Positions 1 to 10,840 of a DNA stretch of 64,000 bases are shown one piece after another; the stretch's first letter is position 1, and the number at the start of each line of letters is the position of its first letter. The stretch is from Flammula alnicola (Eukaryota > Basidiomycota > Agaricomycetes > Agaricales > Strophariaceae). A program made the position numbers and the translations under genes. Below the pieces are notes generated by a model, which saw nothing but the letters and a program-made list of their open reading frames with translations, was not told the origin of the DNA and searched no databases. The stretch spans positions 1 to 64,000 of the forward strand of contig JADNRV010000062.1 in the NCBI GenBank assembly GCA_015499995.1, read 5' to 3'.

Positions 1-95
1 TTCCGCCACTTTGGAGGCCGTGTCGAATCTTGTTGGAAAATCATCTTTCCGGATGTGAGAATTCACGGAGGCGGATAGCTTGGACGCCTTGGAGA
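1..95 (-). pseudogene. Downstream fragment of a reverse-transcriptase gene, cut by the big transposon
   Basis: The minus strand of bases 1-95 translates without a stop and contains SVNSHIRKDDFPTRFDTASK, which looks like the finger region of a DIRS/Ngaro-like reverse transcriptase. It is the direct continuation of the minus-strand frame that breaks off at 40776, where the protein reads KIRICRHLS. If the 40.7-kb insertion and one copy of its 7-bp duplication are removed, the frame runs straight through. The gene therefore predates the transposon. The rest of the RT lies beyond the left edge of the window. The RT-type assignment rests on remembered family patterns and is less sure than the continuity, which is visible in the sequence. 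Confidence 0.75.
89..95. repeat. Left target-site duplication TTGGAGA
   Basis: TTGGAGA here recurs at 40769-40775, directly outside the two ends of the inverted-repeat element. Both copies lie in the same reading frame of the interrupted reverse-transcriptase gene. Confidence 0.85.
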
Positions 96-811
96 CACCT
101 GTAGTAGCTGGTATCATGTATGATACCTAGGCTGTGGCCTAAAATACGTTATACATAGATGACAGGTTTGCCCCACTTAGGCCGTTGCCTAAGACCATGT
201 AACACACTGTATATAGCATGCCGGATGAGCCGGGGCAGGTTTGCTCACCTTGCAGGGGGCGGGTAATAATAAATACACATCAACAATGCATAGATTTGAT
301 GGGCGGGCACAAAATATGGTGCTGCACGTCGTTGGGGGCGCATTTGAGCACGGGAAAAATTCCGTTAGGGTCTATATATATTATTTGATTTATTCTAGGT
401 GTTTCCGCGCGTCGGGGATGGCGGGAACGGGTGGATTGGCGCCCATGGCTTTGGATGACGGTCCCATTTGGGGCGGGGCTGATGGTAAACAGCTGTCAAC
501 AATGCAGCAAATGATGTCCGGGGTTGTATTTTGGGTGTTGCTCATCGTCGCGGGCGCTTTTGGGCACGGGAAAAATACCATTGCGTAGCCCTGATTTTTC
601 TCTATCCAAATCCATCATTTGCGCACCCTTGGGGGGGCGGGACGGGGTGGATTGCAAAGGATGACTTTGGATGTAGTTCTAAAAATAACCTGGACTTCCG
701 GGAGAGCGTCATTGCAATGTCATCATTATATGATCTCATGTTCCTGGCGATCTATTTTTAATTCTAGGCACTTCTACTATTTTTAGTGCGACGCCGTGCA
801 CTCGGAACGGT
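96..811 (+). repeat. Left terminal inverted repeat
   Basis: This segment matches the reverse complement of about 40040-40768. The innermost 230 bp (531-761 against 40102-40332) are essentially identical, and the outer 32 bp are more diverged (21 of 26 in one stretch, mostly transitions). Near the tip are three palindromes: GGTATCATGTATGATACC (110-127), TAGGC-tgtg-GCCTA (128-141) and CTTAGGC-cgtt-GCCTAAG (176-193). The rest is built of degenerate units of about 200 bp with the marker caacaatgca (281 and 497). ORFs here are shadows of the repeat. Confidence 0.85.
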
Positions 812-1545
812 ATGGCGGAGCGGAATAGCTCTTGATGGCTTTCTAAATATGGATGGCCATACATTTTGACCTCCAGGCGCTCTTTCCTTTGTAATTTTAT
901 TGATATTATTATATGGTTGTATTCTACAAGTAAATGCAAAGCTAACATATAGTACTACTTTTATGCTTAAGAGAGGTCAGGAAAGGATGGATGCATCTTT
1001 GGGTGCTCACACGGGCGCTACAGTAGGATGAGTGATATAAATAGATTTCAAAACTCCGAAATGTATTTTTTTTCATTCCCTTGGTCTCTATTCACATATC
1101 CCCTCATTTCTACATACATATCCATAATCTGCAAGTAAATACAAACTGAATGACACCATTTTTGTAGGCAAATGAGGAAGGAAAAGGACGGAGGCAGCTT
1201 CAGCTCTTTCCGAGCAGGCATCAATGGGCGCTAAAAATAGATTTAATCAATTTCTAACAGATTTTGCATTCTCGTGGCTGCTATTCATTCGTCCCGCCGC
1301 TTTTTTATATGTAGTTTGAATCTACTCATAAATACAAATCCATTGATACCAATTTTATCTCGGAATGATGGCGGGAAAGGGTACAACAAAAAAAGAAATA
1401 ATGCAAGTAATTTTGCATTACCATTCTTGGTGCTCATTCTAGCCGCTCACTCTTGTAGTTACATGTGCATGTTAATTGTTAAGGGAGTATATTATTAAAA
1501 ATTACTACAGACAGTATATAACAAATGCCCACAGTGCGCTAAATG
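812..1545. repeat. AT-rich subterminal region of degenerate ~200-bp repeats
   Basis: No gene is seen. Related blocks recur at about 200-bp spacing, marked by aagtaaatgcaaa (near 928), aagtaaatacaaa (near 1133) and cataaatacaaat (near 1328), each followed by a purine-rich aagga/ggcgg block and a gggcgct or ggtgctc motif. They look like older versions of the TIR units. Confidence 0.5.
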
Positions 1546-1645
1546 GCAATCTGGGCATCTATCCATCATCTCCGCCTCCCACTCTCCCGCTGCTTGCCCC
1601 GCATTTACCTTGGATGCAGTTGGACGATCGCGGCGGATGAAAAGA

Positions 1646-1712
1646 GACTTCGAACGTCGTACAGACGACGTTCGAAGTCAAGGAGGGACGACGAAGCCCG
1701 TCGTCCCTCCTT
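1646..1712. repeat. Hairpin module A (two perfect stems back to back)
   Basis: The first hairpin has 14-bp arms GACTTCGAACGTCG and CGACGTTCGAAGTC around a 6-nt loop (1646-1679). The second has 14-bp arms AAGGAGGGACGACG and CGTCGTCCCTCCTT around a 5-nt loop (1680-1712). Related modules with different stem sequences lie at 2465-2608, 31963-31990 and 38623-38773. Confidence 0.85.
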
Positions 1713-1979
1713 TGGCCTGTGCATATAGCAAAGGGCACTGGTGGCAGTAGAATGGGCAGTGGGAGGGCGGCTGGCAGAGCGAGAATGCATTGCCTTCATT
1801 GATCAAGGTGATGGGGATGTTGTACGCCCGTGGTTGGTTGACGAGGTGGGCGGTTGCGTTGACAGGGCGCAGGCCAGGTTGTGTCGTCGCAGCCTATTTG
1901 GCTCAGGGTTGGCGACGTCAAATGGCACGGCAGACAGGGCTGGTGATTGGTATATGGCGGCAGCGGCGATTTCGTGCAC

Positions 1980-2310
1980 CCGTGGACGATGACACCAGTG
2001 GTGCGGCCGGCGGCGGTTCGCCTCATCGTCCTCGTCGTCTCGAAGCACCAGTAGTGCTGTTGCTGTCGGTTCGTTTCGTCGTCCTCGTCGTAGTGAAGCA
2101 GCAGAGACGCTGCTGCTGCTTTGCTTCACTGTCCTCGTCGTGTCGAAGCACCAGTGGTGATGGTGGTGGCGGTGCTTCGCCTGGCCGTCCTCGTTGTGTC
2201 GAAGCACCCGTGGTGCTGGTGGTGGCGCTTTGCCTCATCGTCCTCATCGTATCAGAGCAGCATGGTGCGCCCGTGGATGGTCGTGGCGCGGGGGAGGCGG
2301 TGGCGATGTT
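1980..2310. repeat. GC-rich minisatellite, ~55-bp units, with internal hairpins
   Basis: About five degenerate units share tcgtcctcgtcgtgtcgaagcacc. Several units carry self-complementary arms such as GAAGCACC/GGTGCTTC and GCAGCAG/CTGCTGC. ORFs in several frames on both strands result from the low-complexity composition and are not called. Confidence 0.6.
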
Positions 2311-2464
2311 GTATGCCTGTGCATCGTCAACGAGGTGGGTGGGGAGTTGACGAGGCACAAGCTGGGGTGCGCAGTGACAGCTTAGTCGGCTGGTTTGGTG
2401 ACGCCGAATGGCGCTGCGCACATGCCTCGCGGTGGTGTAAGGACGTCGTGGTGAGGTCCAAGCG

Positions 2465-2608
2465 CAGATTCGAACGTCGCAGACGACGTTCGAATCTGAG
2501 GAGACGACGAACCAAAGGTCGTCGTCTCCTTCGTATAACCTGTAGGGAGAGGTGAGTGGCAGGTTATGGTGGAGTAGAAGGGCGGACTGAGTCGGCACTT
2601 CCGACTCA
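2465..2608. repeat. Hairpin module B (three hairpins)
   Basis: Hairpin one has 15-bp arms CAGATTCGAACGTCG and CGACGTTCGAATCTG (2465-2498). Hairpin two has 12-bp arms AGGAGACGACGA and TCGTCGTCTCCT (2499-2530). Hairpin three has 8-bp arms TGAGTCGG and CCGACTCA (2588-2608), next to a conserved block containing gcacctcgcgggtctccc. The whole module is the inverted counterpart of 38590-38773. Confidence 0.85.
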
Positions 2609-2769
2609 CTCCAGCGACGCACCTCGCGGGTCTCCCTCTACCCGGACCTCCCCTGACGTCCTCCCAACCTCCCCTGTCCCTCTAAGCCCTTCCAAGGTTA
2701 TCCTACATCCCTCAACGAGGGGAGGGGAATGCGAAACGGCGGTGGTCTGACTATACTTGTTACATACCT

Positions 2770-3640
2770 AAATACACAGAAGATAACATTAGAAGTGGAG
2801 AAATTTGCAGAAAAAACAATTTACATACCTTTCAAACTCTTTTTTTGGTGGTCTTGTGGGTGTAGGTCAAGCCGATGGGCGACGATGGAGGAGAAACGGT
2901 AAGATCAACAGTGACGAAGCCTTGTTGATATCAATCGGGCGGAGTTTAAACACCGGCCCGGCATAGTCCGGTCCTTTTTCGTCCTCAAGGACGACAGCAC
3001 AGTAATGGGGCTTAATCCATTTGTGAGAGCCTTGGGAAGTCAATTTATCGTTAGAGAATATGTATTAAAATTAATGACAATAAATTACTTTAAATCTCAT
3101 GATACTCTATCTTACATCAATGAAATCCTTGCTCTGATGCGCAAGCGTGGTGATTTCGGGGGCTCAAAATCGAAAACCCTACGGATGGCCTCCTTTGAGA
3201 GTTCTGAAATTTAAAATAATGAGTCAGATATCATCTCTAGATTAGTTAAAAGTGTTTTAGATTCTCCAAGGAGCTTCAAGTAAATGTTGAGAGACAGGGA
3301 TTTGAAATAACATCAAGGATGTCGAGTTGATCTAAGATTTCCTGTCCATTTCATGCCTAACTTGAGTGCAATGGGTGTATCATTACATAGGCCTTCACTA
3401 GGCGGAAATAAATTTGGAAATTCTTATTTGGCATACCATTGTTACTGATTTATCTTCCTTTCAGAGTACTCAAGGCAATTCTTAAGGTCCTAAAGCGAGA
3501 TAGACGACCTGCAGAAGGCCGTAAATCACCATGCACGGCTGGAAATGTAAGTAGCACTATACTAGAGAATCACAGCTCGGCTCGGACCTCACTAAAATAT
3601 GAAACAGTTCTATTATAAACATTTACCGAACACTAATCTC
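2770..3640 (-). other. Unassigned interval with possible minus-strand exon remnants
   Basis: On the minus strand an open stretch at about 2867-3019 reads KWIKPHYCAVVLEDEKGPDY and runs to a stop at 2867-2869. A second open stretch (about 3120-3210) reads ELSKEAIRRVFDFEPP and has intron-like borders. I could not join them in one frame and do not recognise the protein. From 3230 to 3640 I see nothing supportable. A degenerate gene fragment inside the transposon is possible. Confidence 0.25.
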
Positions 3641-3953
3641 CGTAGTTACCTATCAGTTTAACGTCTTCCGAGACATCCTCGACGAGCAAGGCGGAAGACG
3701 CGGAGACACGGACCGCTTGTCCTAGCCAATCAGATCGTTTTCGGGTTACGCCGAAATGCGATCAACCATGGTTGAACGCGGTTCAACGTTCAACCCCAGT
3801 GAGAAACCCAGGTGGCCAAATATAACCAACTCAAACCATATTGAGCCGATCTAACGTCTTCGAACCAGATACAGCAAAATCAGGTTTTTCTTATCGCCGA
3901 GCATCCCAGCGCGACTTTCCCTTACTCTACACTGAACAAAATCTGACAACATC
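3641..3953 (+). promoter_or_regulatory. Likely promoter region of the transposase gene
   Basis: It holds a CCAAT motif (AGCCAATCAG near 3724), the inverted pair GGTTGAAC/GTTCAACC (about 3770-3796) and an AT-rich aaatataac about 120 bp before the ATG at 3954. Function is inferred from position and motifs only. Confidence 0.4.
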
Positions 3954-5266
3954 ATGCCGCCTAAGGCTCCCGAGCGTGACTACTACTGTTCTTGCCCCAT
4001 CTGCATGCGGGGCGGACGTACTGAACCCAAGAAAGTCTCGAAGACCACACACAACGCGCACGCCGCCTCGCGCGCTGCCAATAACAATCCTGTCAGTTCC
4101 TACACAGCTTTCCTCGCACAGCAAGGGCATCTTCACCCTGAACCCAGCCATTCTTCGGCTACAAGCAATATTGTCGGAGGAAATTCTGCCGGACCCAGCA
4201 GACGAACACGAAGTCTATCCCCCCACACAAGTCATAAGCGTCCTCGCCGACACATCTCAGAGGAAGACCTATCGGATGGCTTGGAGCCGGAAAGAAGTGA
4301 TGAAGAACAAGTGGTGGGGGAACAAGATCATGCCGAGGGTGGTACAGATTACCAAAGGGCAGATAACGAACCTCTGTTCGGTGCAGACAGAACCGCTGAA
4401 AATGACGACGATGATATCTATGTACAAGTTAGTCAACTTGAATGTAGTAGTCACGTCTACGGTATGAATTATAACTGGAATAATCTCATCAGGATGACGA
4501 CTTGGACCCACCGGATCCGCAACAGGCAGATCGAGGTAGCTTAGCTGACCTCAGAAATAACGGAAACAATTCGCCGAGTCCTGAGCCAGAACCTCAACCA
4601 GAGAATCGAAACATAGAAGACGACGGCAATGATCGTGAACAAGTCCCGATAGTGGATTATCCAGAATTTGAAGTGGAGGCGACGCTGGAAGAGCTCAGAA
4701 TTGCACAACAATTCATTGAAGCTCTTCGAGGCACATCGCTGGACAATAGCAATCTCCGCGCCGACGTGATTGAAAGGTTGCGAAATCCGGAAGAGGAACA
4801 ACTTAATCTCAATGAGCAACCAGAGCTGCGTACCGGAATCGAACTGTTTATTGATACAGATACCGCATCAGAAAGGGTTTTCAACGATGTGCGGAAAACA
4901 TTTCACCGCTCCATGGACAGACTTGGACATGAATATACTGAGATTCCTTCGCTCTTTCAAGTCAAACAGCGGATTGAGGATATTACGGGAGTCACCTCAA
5001 TAATGCACGACATGTGTCCCAATACCTGTATCGCATACACAGGACCGTTTTCTGACCTGGAGACTTGCCCGAAATGCCAGGAACCTCGATACGACCCTCG
5101 GGTGTTTGCGTCTAGCAATGGTCGTAAAAAAATACCACAGCGCCAGTTTCACACAATCCCTTTAGGACCACAACTTCAGGCACTGTGGCGTAGTCCCGAG
5201 GGTGCAGAGGCTATGCGATACCGAAGGCAGAAGACCGAGGAGATTTTGCAGAAGGCTAAGGATAAC
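3954..5266 (+). pseudogene. Tnp2-type transposase, N-terminal part, interrupted by the tandem Gypsy array
   Basis: Exon 1 is 3954-4421 (156 codons). It begins MPPKAPERDYYCSCPICMRG and holds a Cys-rich motif followed by a spaced His pair, typical of the N-terminal zinc finger of basidiomycete Tnp2 transposases, then a low-complexity acidic tract. A 71-nt intron (4422-4492, GT-AG) keeps the frame. Exon 2 (from 4493) carries the CPNTCIAYTGP and CPKCQEPRYDP metal-binding motifs that precede the catalytic domain in this family. The frame is cut after KAKDN at 5266 by the LTR array with TSD ATAAC and resumes at 19716. CACTA-superfamily transposases of this type cut and rejoin DNA in the nucleus. 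The broken state is seen directly; the Tnp2 identity rests on remembered motifs. Confidence 0.85.
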
Positions 5267-5722
5267 TGTTACGACTTGACAAGCAATAAAATATCCAGTA
5301 GGATAGATAATGCCTAAGTCGTACTTCAAGACTGAGGTCGAGGTTCGAAGTCACTTAAGCGTTCGCAAACGACTTAGAGTGTTCAAGAGGGATCAAGGTG
5401 TACTAGATACTCAAGGTATGATTCTCAAGATCTAGCTAAAGAATACATCGTATGCTACTCTAGTATTTATACTAAGTAGCGAGTCCGGAGTAATAGATAG
5501 AACACGTCTCAGACGTGTTATGATACTTGTAAGATATCCATCGCGAAGCTGATGGATGTAAAGCAGATAAAAGTGAAACATATAACAGAAACAGGATATG
5601 GGGGAGAGCTATGCGGCAAATGATGGGATCGGAAGTGGATAGAAGGTGCATAGCTAGCGTAAGTAAGGAGAAAAAGTACGTGCGTACGAGCGTGCGTGCG
5701 CGAACCAGGTGTGATCGTAACA
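5267..5722 (-). repeat. LTR 1 (3' LTR of array)
   Basis: 456 bp with TG...CA ends (element sense TGTTACGATC ... AAGTCGTAACA). A polypurine tract lies just inside at about 5723-5738. Confidence 0.95.
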
Positions 5723-5761
5723 TTACCCCCTCTCTAGATCGAAGACGTCCTCGTCTTCAAG

Positions 5762-6736
5762 CTAATCACGTCTGCTTTCCAAGTAGGGACTCCTGTTGTA
5801 AGGATCATCGTCAGGGTTCCTGTCTTCATAGTACCGAAATGGGCAGCTGAGTGTCGTGTGCCCTGGATGGTATCGTCGACACAATCCGCATTGGTAAGAG
5901 GGACAGTCGACTGCTACATGACCTTCTCCACCGCATTCAGTGCAACGAGTGCCAGGTGGCGTTCGGGGTCGTCTTGCGTACGCTGCATCATAAGGGGGTG
6001 GTCGAAAGAGCTGTCTGTTCTTATGATTGAGGGTTCGTTTGGGATGATGATGGCTGGGTCCGGCGGTAGATGGTACTGGTGGAGGATAAGTCGGTCGTGG
6101 GGGAAGTTCGCGAGACAGGTTGACCGTTCTGGCTCGAGGAGTGGGTTGTCGTGGGGGAGTAGGGAATCGATCAACGAGTATGGGGGAGTCTTCATCTCCT
6201 GTTCCAGTCAAAGAGGGTTGTTGGCGAAGGAGGAGTTCATAGGCGTTCCTGAAGGTGATATTGTTGTTCAGTCTGTCGATCAGACTGGATGTTCGTTCAT
6301 TCAAGCGATTAGTACGAAGGGCGATGGTGTCGATGGTGTTGCTCATAAGTTGTCGGATGGCTCGAGTTTCGATAGAAATAGCACGGATGTCGTTGAGGCA
6401 AGCAAAGGTAGTGTTTGCCTCAGGGTCAAGTTGGATCAAGGTCTGAAGCAACCCAACATGAGTTCCGTTTTCGAAGATTCGGTCTAAGGAGTTTTGGGTG
6501 ATGGATCTGGTGATGGTTCGTTCACGTTCTGGAAGACTATTCGGGTCGGCCTCACTGGCTTCTCTCTCGATAACGATTGAGCTAGGTCCTCTCGATGAGG
6601 GAGGCGAGTTCATTGGTGACTGCGTGTAGGGAGGAGAGGGAGCGGAGTCTTTTAATGCTCGAGGGGAGGACAGGGAGTTCTGAGACATCGTTAGGGTGGA
6701 AGAGGATTGGAAGGGAGTTCTTTCGGGAGGGTTCAA
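5762..6736 (-). CDS. Gypsy family-1 copy-1 ORF4: double zinc-knuckle protein
   Basis: This 324-aa protein is encoded after pol, the env-like position, and overlaps ORF3 by about 155 nt in another frame. The N-terminal 90 residues are Ser/Pro-rich. The middle (about 100-185) is predicted helical and carries repeated acidic and basic residues. The C-terminus has two metal knuckles in tandem: CTECGGEGHVAVDC (CX2CX4HX4C) and CGLCRRYHPGHTTLSC (CX2CX6HX4C). The same layout occurs in the second Gypsy family (27880-28893), so it is conserved although the rest has diverged. Function is unknown; single-stranded nucleic-acid binding is likely from the knuckles. No membrane segment is seen, so it is not an envelope. 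Confidence 0.7.
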   Translation of the reverse strand: MNPPERTPFQSSSTLTMSQNSLSSPRALKDSAPSPPYTQSPMNSPPSSRGPSSIVIEREASEADPNSLPERERTITRSITQNSLDRIFENGTHVGLLQTLIQLDPEANTTFACLNDIRAISIETRAIRQLMSNTIDTIALRTNRLNERTSSLIDRLNNNITFRNAYELLLRQQPSLTGTGDEDSPILVDRFPTPPRQPTPRARTVNLSRELPPRPTYPPPVPSTAGPSHHHPKRTLNHKNRQLFRPPPYDAAYARRPRTPPGTRCTECGGEGHVAVDCPSYQCGLCRRYHPGHTTLSCPFRYYEDRNPDDDPYNRSPYLESRRD

Positions 6737-7076
6737 GTTTCGAGGTGAGGGTGGCTCTGAGTTCTAGTGGATGGTCGAGAGGTCGCCCAAGTTTAAATAG
6801 TCTCTTGTCCCTCCACCCTTTTTCTGGATCGTTGAAGGAGGAGTACAGGAGGGATTCGAGCTGTGCAAGGCGATACTCGAGTCTGAGTCTGATCATTTCC
6901 AGGTTGAGCATCTCGCGTTCCCATTCTTCTTGTTCGTTGTCATCAGTGTTTCGCACCGGTTTCCAGTCCAGGAAGATTCCAGAGAAGTAGGGTAAGGGTG
7001 GTGAATATTTTGGGACAGGGGGTAAGGCGATGTCGTTGGTCATGATTCGATGGGCTAAGGCAGTGAGGCTTGACAT
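6582..7076 (-). CDS. Gypsy family-1 copy-1 ORF3: coiled-coil-like protein of unknown function
   Basis: ORF3 starts 30 nt after the pol stop with MSSLTALAHRIMTND. It is about 164 aa: a Pro-rich start (LPPVPKYSPPLPYF), then a charged helical stretch EEWEREMLNLEMIRLRLEYR that could form a coiled coil, then a basic C-terminus. An upstream in-frame ATG at 7211 overlaps pol and is less likely. Family 2 has a positional counterpart (27285-27761) with a similar helical Arg/Glu-rich centre. I do not recognise a domain. Confidence 0.55.
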   Translation of the reverse strand: MSSLTALAHRIMTNDIALPPVPKYSPPLPYFSGIFLDWKPVRNTDDNEQEEWEREMLNLEMIRLRLEYRLAQLESLLYSSFNDPEKGWRDKRLFKLGRPLDHPLELRATLTSKLEPSRKNSLPILFHPNDVSELPVLPSSIKRLRSLSSLHAVTNELASLIERT

Positions 7077-7108
7077 GATCCGGCTGTGTTCGGGATGATC
7101 GTCAAATG

Positions 7109-10100
7109 TCAGAGGTCGTGGCGCTGTTTGTAGGTGTCCAAAATTTCCTGTGCGTTGGCAAATGACTCCTCTGGTTCCCACGTGGTCTCGGTGATCGAAT
7201 ATCCTTCCCAACTGGTCAAGTACATCACCTGTTTGTTTCGAAGCTTTTTGTGATTAAGAATAGCTTTGACCTCGTATTCTTCTTCTCCATCAATGATATC
7301 AGGAGGTGGCTGTGTGAAGTTCTTCCCGTAGATGTTGTTTTCCGTGTATGGCATGAGGAGAGTGGCATGGAATACATCGTGGATCTTCCAGTTCTTGGGG
7401 AGTTGAAGGCGATACGTTGATGGTCCGAGAACATCTAGGATTTCGAATGGTCCTTCGCGTTTTGGCTTCATCTTTTTGTTATACCGGGTTTTCAGATTTC
7501 TGGAATCAAGCCACACTTTTTGTCCTTTTTTGAATGGGACAAAGTTTGATCGGCGACGTTCGGCCATTCTTGCTCTTGCCAGCTCATGTGCGGCAAGGGC
7601 TTCCTTTCGGTCTTCGATTAGGCGTTTCATTCTTTCTTCAACGTTTGGAAATTTTGTGTTTTCGTATGACGTGGGGATTGCCAATGGTGAATATCCCAAG
7701 GTTAGTTCGAATGGGGTTCTTGTCCTATCTGCGTGTCTCCGATCGTTGTAGGTGAATTCCATGGTGCTTAACTTGTAGAGCCAAGTGTCTGGGTTTGATG
7801 AGCAAAAGATTGAAATATAGGCTTCAATTTCTTGATTGACTCGTTCAGTGGCTCCATCCCCTTGTGGGTGGTAAGCGGTCGTCAATTTTGATTTGATTCC
7901 AAGGAGTCGGAGGAGTTCTCTAAATGCTCTTGCAGCGAATTGGGGGCCTCGGTCAGACAGGATACTGTCAGATAGACCAAACCTCTTGTAAAGGTTGTCA
8001 AGTAAAAGTTGGCCTGTCTCTTCTTCCGTTGTCGAAGTAGAACAGGGGATGGTGATCACCCCCCCGGTAGATCCATGGTCGACCACGACCAATATGGCGT
8101 CTTTCCCTTCAATAGGTGGTAGTCCGGTAATGAAGTCCATTGTCGGGTCTGCCCATGGTCTTTTCGATTCTGAGCCTTCGATTGGCATTAAGCTTGGCTT
8201 GGAAGGTGACCTGTTTATTTTAAATTGTTGGCATGCGCCACATCCTTTTACGTAGTTGTTGACAAAGGTTCGCATTCCGGGCCACCAATAATGTTCCTTG
8301 AGCGCGTTAAAGGTTTCCAGTTGTCCAGGGTGTCCAGCAGTGGGTGAATCATGGTATCTCTTCACAATTTCTCGACGTAGGTTCCGGTCGTCCGGTATAT
8401 AATTCTTGCCTTTATAAAAGAGCATGTCCTTTCCGTCTAGGTCTTCGATTGTCCAGTCTTCAAGGTCGTTTTGCAAGTTCTTTGGTCCATCATCCAATAG
8501 ACGTTTGATTGCCTCTGTTGCTTCCGTGTCATATTTCTCCGAGGAAGCAATCTTTTCTTGGAGGTCGAGGTCGATTAGATTGATGAATAGGTTTTCTGGT
8601 AGTAAGGTTTGGTCTTCATTGTCGTGGTCCTCGTCAGGGATGAAGTCTGGTCGTCGGGACAGGGTATCAGATTGAACCATCTTGCTTCCTGCTTGATGGA
8701 TCAATTTGATATCAAATTCGGATAGGTAGAGCGACCATCTGGCTTGTCTTCGATTTAGTTTCTGTGTCGATCTGAAATACATCAAGTTTTTATGGTCTGA
8801 GTGGATTATTGTCGTGAACTGGGAGCCTTGAATATAGTGTCGCCATTCCTGCAGGGCTCTGATCATTGCTAGAAGTTCCCTGTCATAGATCTCATAGTTT
8901 CGTTCAGCTGGTGAGAAGGTTTTCGAAATGAAACTGCAAGGGTGTAGTTGTCCGTTTGAGTCTTCTTGCATCAGGACTGCTCCAGATGCATATTTAGAAG
9001 CATCACACTCGATGAGGAAGGGCTTGGAGGTGTCTGCCATTATCAAGACTGGTTCTTCAGTAAACCGTTTCTTCAGTTCGTCGAATGATTTTTGGGCTGC
9101 AGTAGTCCAGTCGAAGTTCTTGTCCTTTTTTAGTAATTCATTTAGTGATCGGGCTATTTCTGAATATGCCCGGATGAATCGCCGGTAGAAGTTGCCGAAG
9201 CCCAGGAATGATCGGACCTGCTTGACTGTTTTGGGAATTGGCCAATCTCGGATGCCTTTGAGCTTCGAAGGATCCATCGAGATCTGGCCTTCTTCGATGA
9301 TCATTCCCAGGTATTCCAGTTTTAGTTGTTCGAAAAAACATTTCTCCGGTTTCAGATAGAGGTCGTTTTCCCTGAGGCGTTGGAGGACGCGTTTTGTGTA
9401 TTCTCGCAATCTGAGTTTATCCTTGGAGAAGATCAGGATGTCGTCCATATAGATGATTATCCAATGTTCGATGCCTGTTTCTGACATCATGTCTTTGAAG
9501 ATGTCATCCATCATTCCTTGGAAGGTGGCTGGGGAATTGCACATTCCGAAGAACATGACTGTGGGTTCGAAAAGTCCCTTGTTGGTTTTAAAAGCCGCTT
9601 TCCATTCGTCGCCTTTTCGGATTCGAACATTGTTGTATCCCCATCGGACATCGAGTTTAGTAAAATATTTGGCGCCCTTCAGTTTGTCCATAAGTTCCGG
9701 GATCAGTGGTAGTGGGTAGGCATTTTTGATGGTCCAATCATTCAGAAACCGATAATCTTGACAGGGTCTGAGTTTCCCATCTTTCTTTTGAACAAAGAAG
9801 AATGAAGATCCCATGGGAGATTTCGATGGTCTGATATATCCTTTTTCCAGGTTTGACTTTATGAATTTGTCCAGTTCGATTTCTTCTGGTTGCGATAGAT
9901 TATAGGCTTTGAAAACCTTTGGTTCGAAGCCTTCTTTCATTTCGATTTATGATCCCATGATCGGGATATAGGAAATCGGTTTGCTGTCTTTTCATCGAAT
10001 AGGTCCAGGTAGTCGTGGTATTCTGCCGGTATCATCTGTTCCAAGGTTCTCCCTTCTTTTGGTGTTTCATGTTTTAGCGCCAAGGTTTGGGAGGTCGTCG

Positions 10101-10839
10101 TTTTGAGGTTAATATAGATTTCTTCTTCTTCCGTCAGATCCATTGAAGAAATTAGAAGCTCCTCGAGTTTGTCCGTGTCGGTAGAGATCTCCGTCACCTC
10201 GTTGGAGGAGAGAGGGAGGTCCGCTAGTTCCAATATTGGGGTTGACTCATCATATGGTTCAATCCTTGGTCCGTTTGCCTGTTCGTCCGTGATTTCTTCG
10301 ATTGTTGCCTTCAAGGTATTCCTAAATGAATCTCCTTTGGGTAATTCCTTTTTTGGAAAGAGTCCAGAGAAGTTCCTCTTTTGTTTGATTGCCGGTCGAG
10401 GTTTCCAGGTCAGGGTTCCAGCCTTCCAGTCGATTATCGGGTTCTCTTTTTGGAGCCATGGGAAACCTAGGATGATTTGGTTTTTGGAAAGCCCTGTAAC
10501 CTTAAGTTGTTGACGAGTTGTTTTGTTTTTGATGCTAAAATCCAATTCGACGTAATGGGTAATCGTTCCTTCCTTGTTTCGGGTTCCGTCGACATTGTTT
10601 ACTAGGAGTGGTTCGTCGAGTTTGGTGAGCTCGAGTCCCATTTCTTCAGCGAATTGTCGGTCGATAAAAAGTCCTCCTGCTCCAGAGTCAAGCAGGGCTT
10701 TGGCTTCGATGATTTTTCTATTTTCAGTGGGGCCTTGAGATATCGAGCATGGTAATAACATAGTTTTATTTCGGATATCTGCCACCAGTACTGAGTAAAT
10801 AGATAAATATGGAGAGACTGACATCGATTCAGTTCTCCT
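7109..10839 (-). pseudogene. pol: Gypsy family-1 copy-1 pol, frameshifted
   Basis: It encodes the same domains as copy 2 (protease, RT with YMDD, RNase H, integrase, chromodomain) but in two pieces: 9937-10824 in one frame and 7109-9940 in another. The break is one missing base in a short homopolymer near 9947 (gattta on the plus strand, where copy 2 has gatttta). The remainder appears identical to copy 2. The break separates protease from RT. A sequencing or assembly homopolymer error is a real alternative, because the copies are otherwise nearly identical. Confidence 0.9.
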
Positions 10840-10840
10840 T

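Noticed and set aside
241..761. ORFs repeated at both ends of the element
   Set aside because: They are the terminal inverted repeats; the left ORF begins at TTG and has no coding signature.
1790..2622. ORFs of 130-200 codons on both strands
   Set aside because: Low-complexity GC-rich repeats with hairpins; overlapping ORFs on both strands and no domain.
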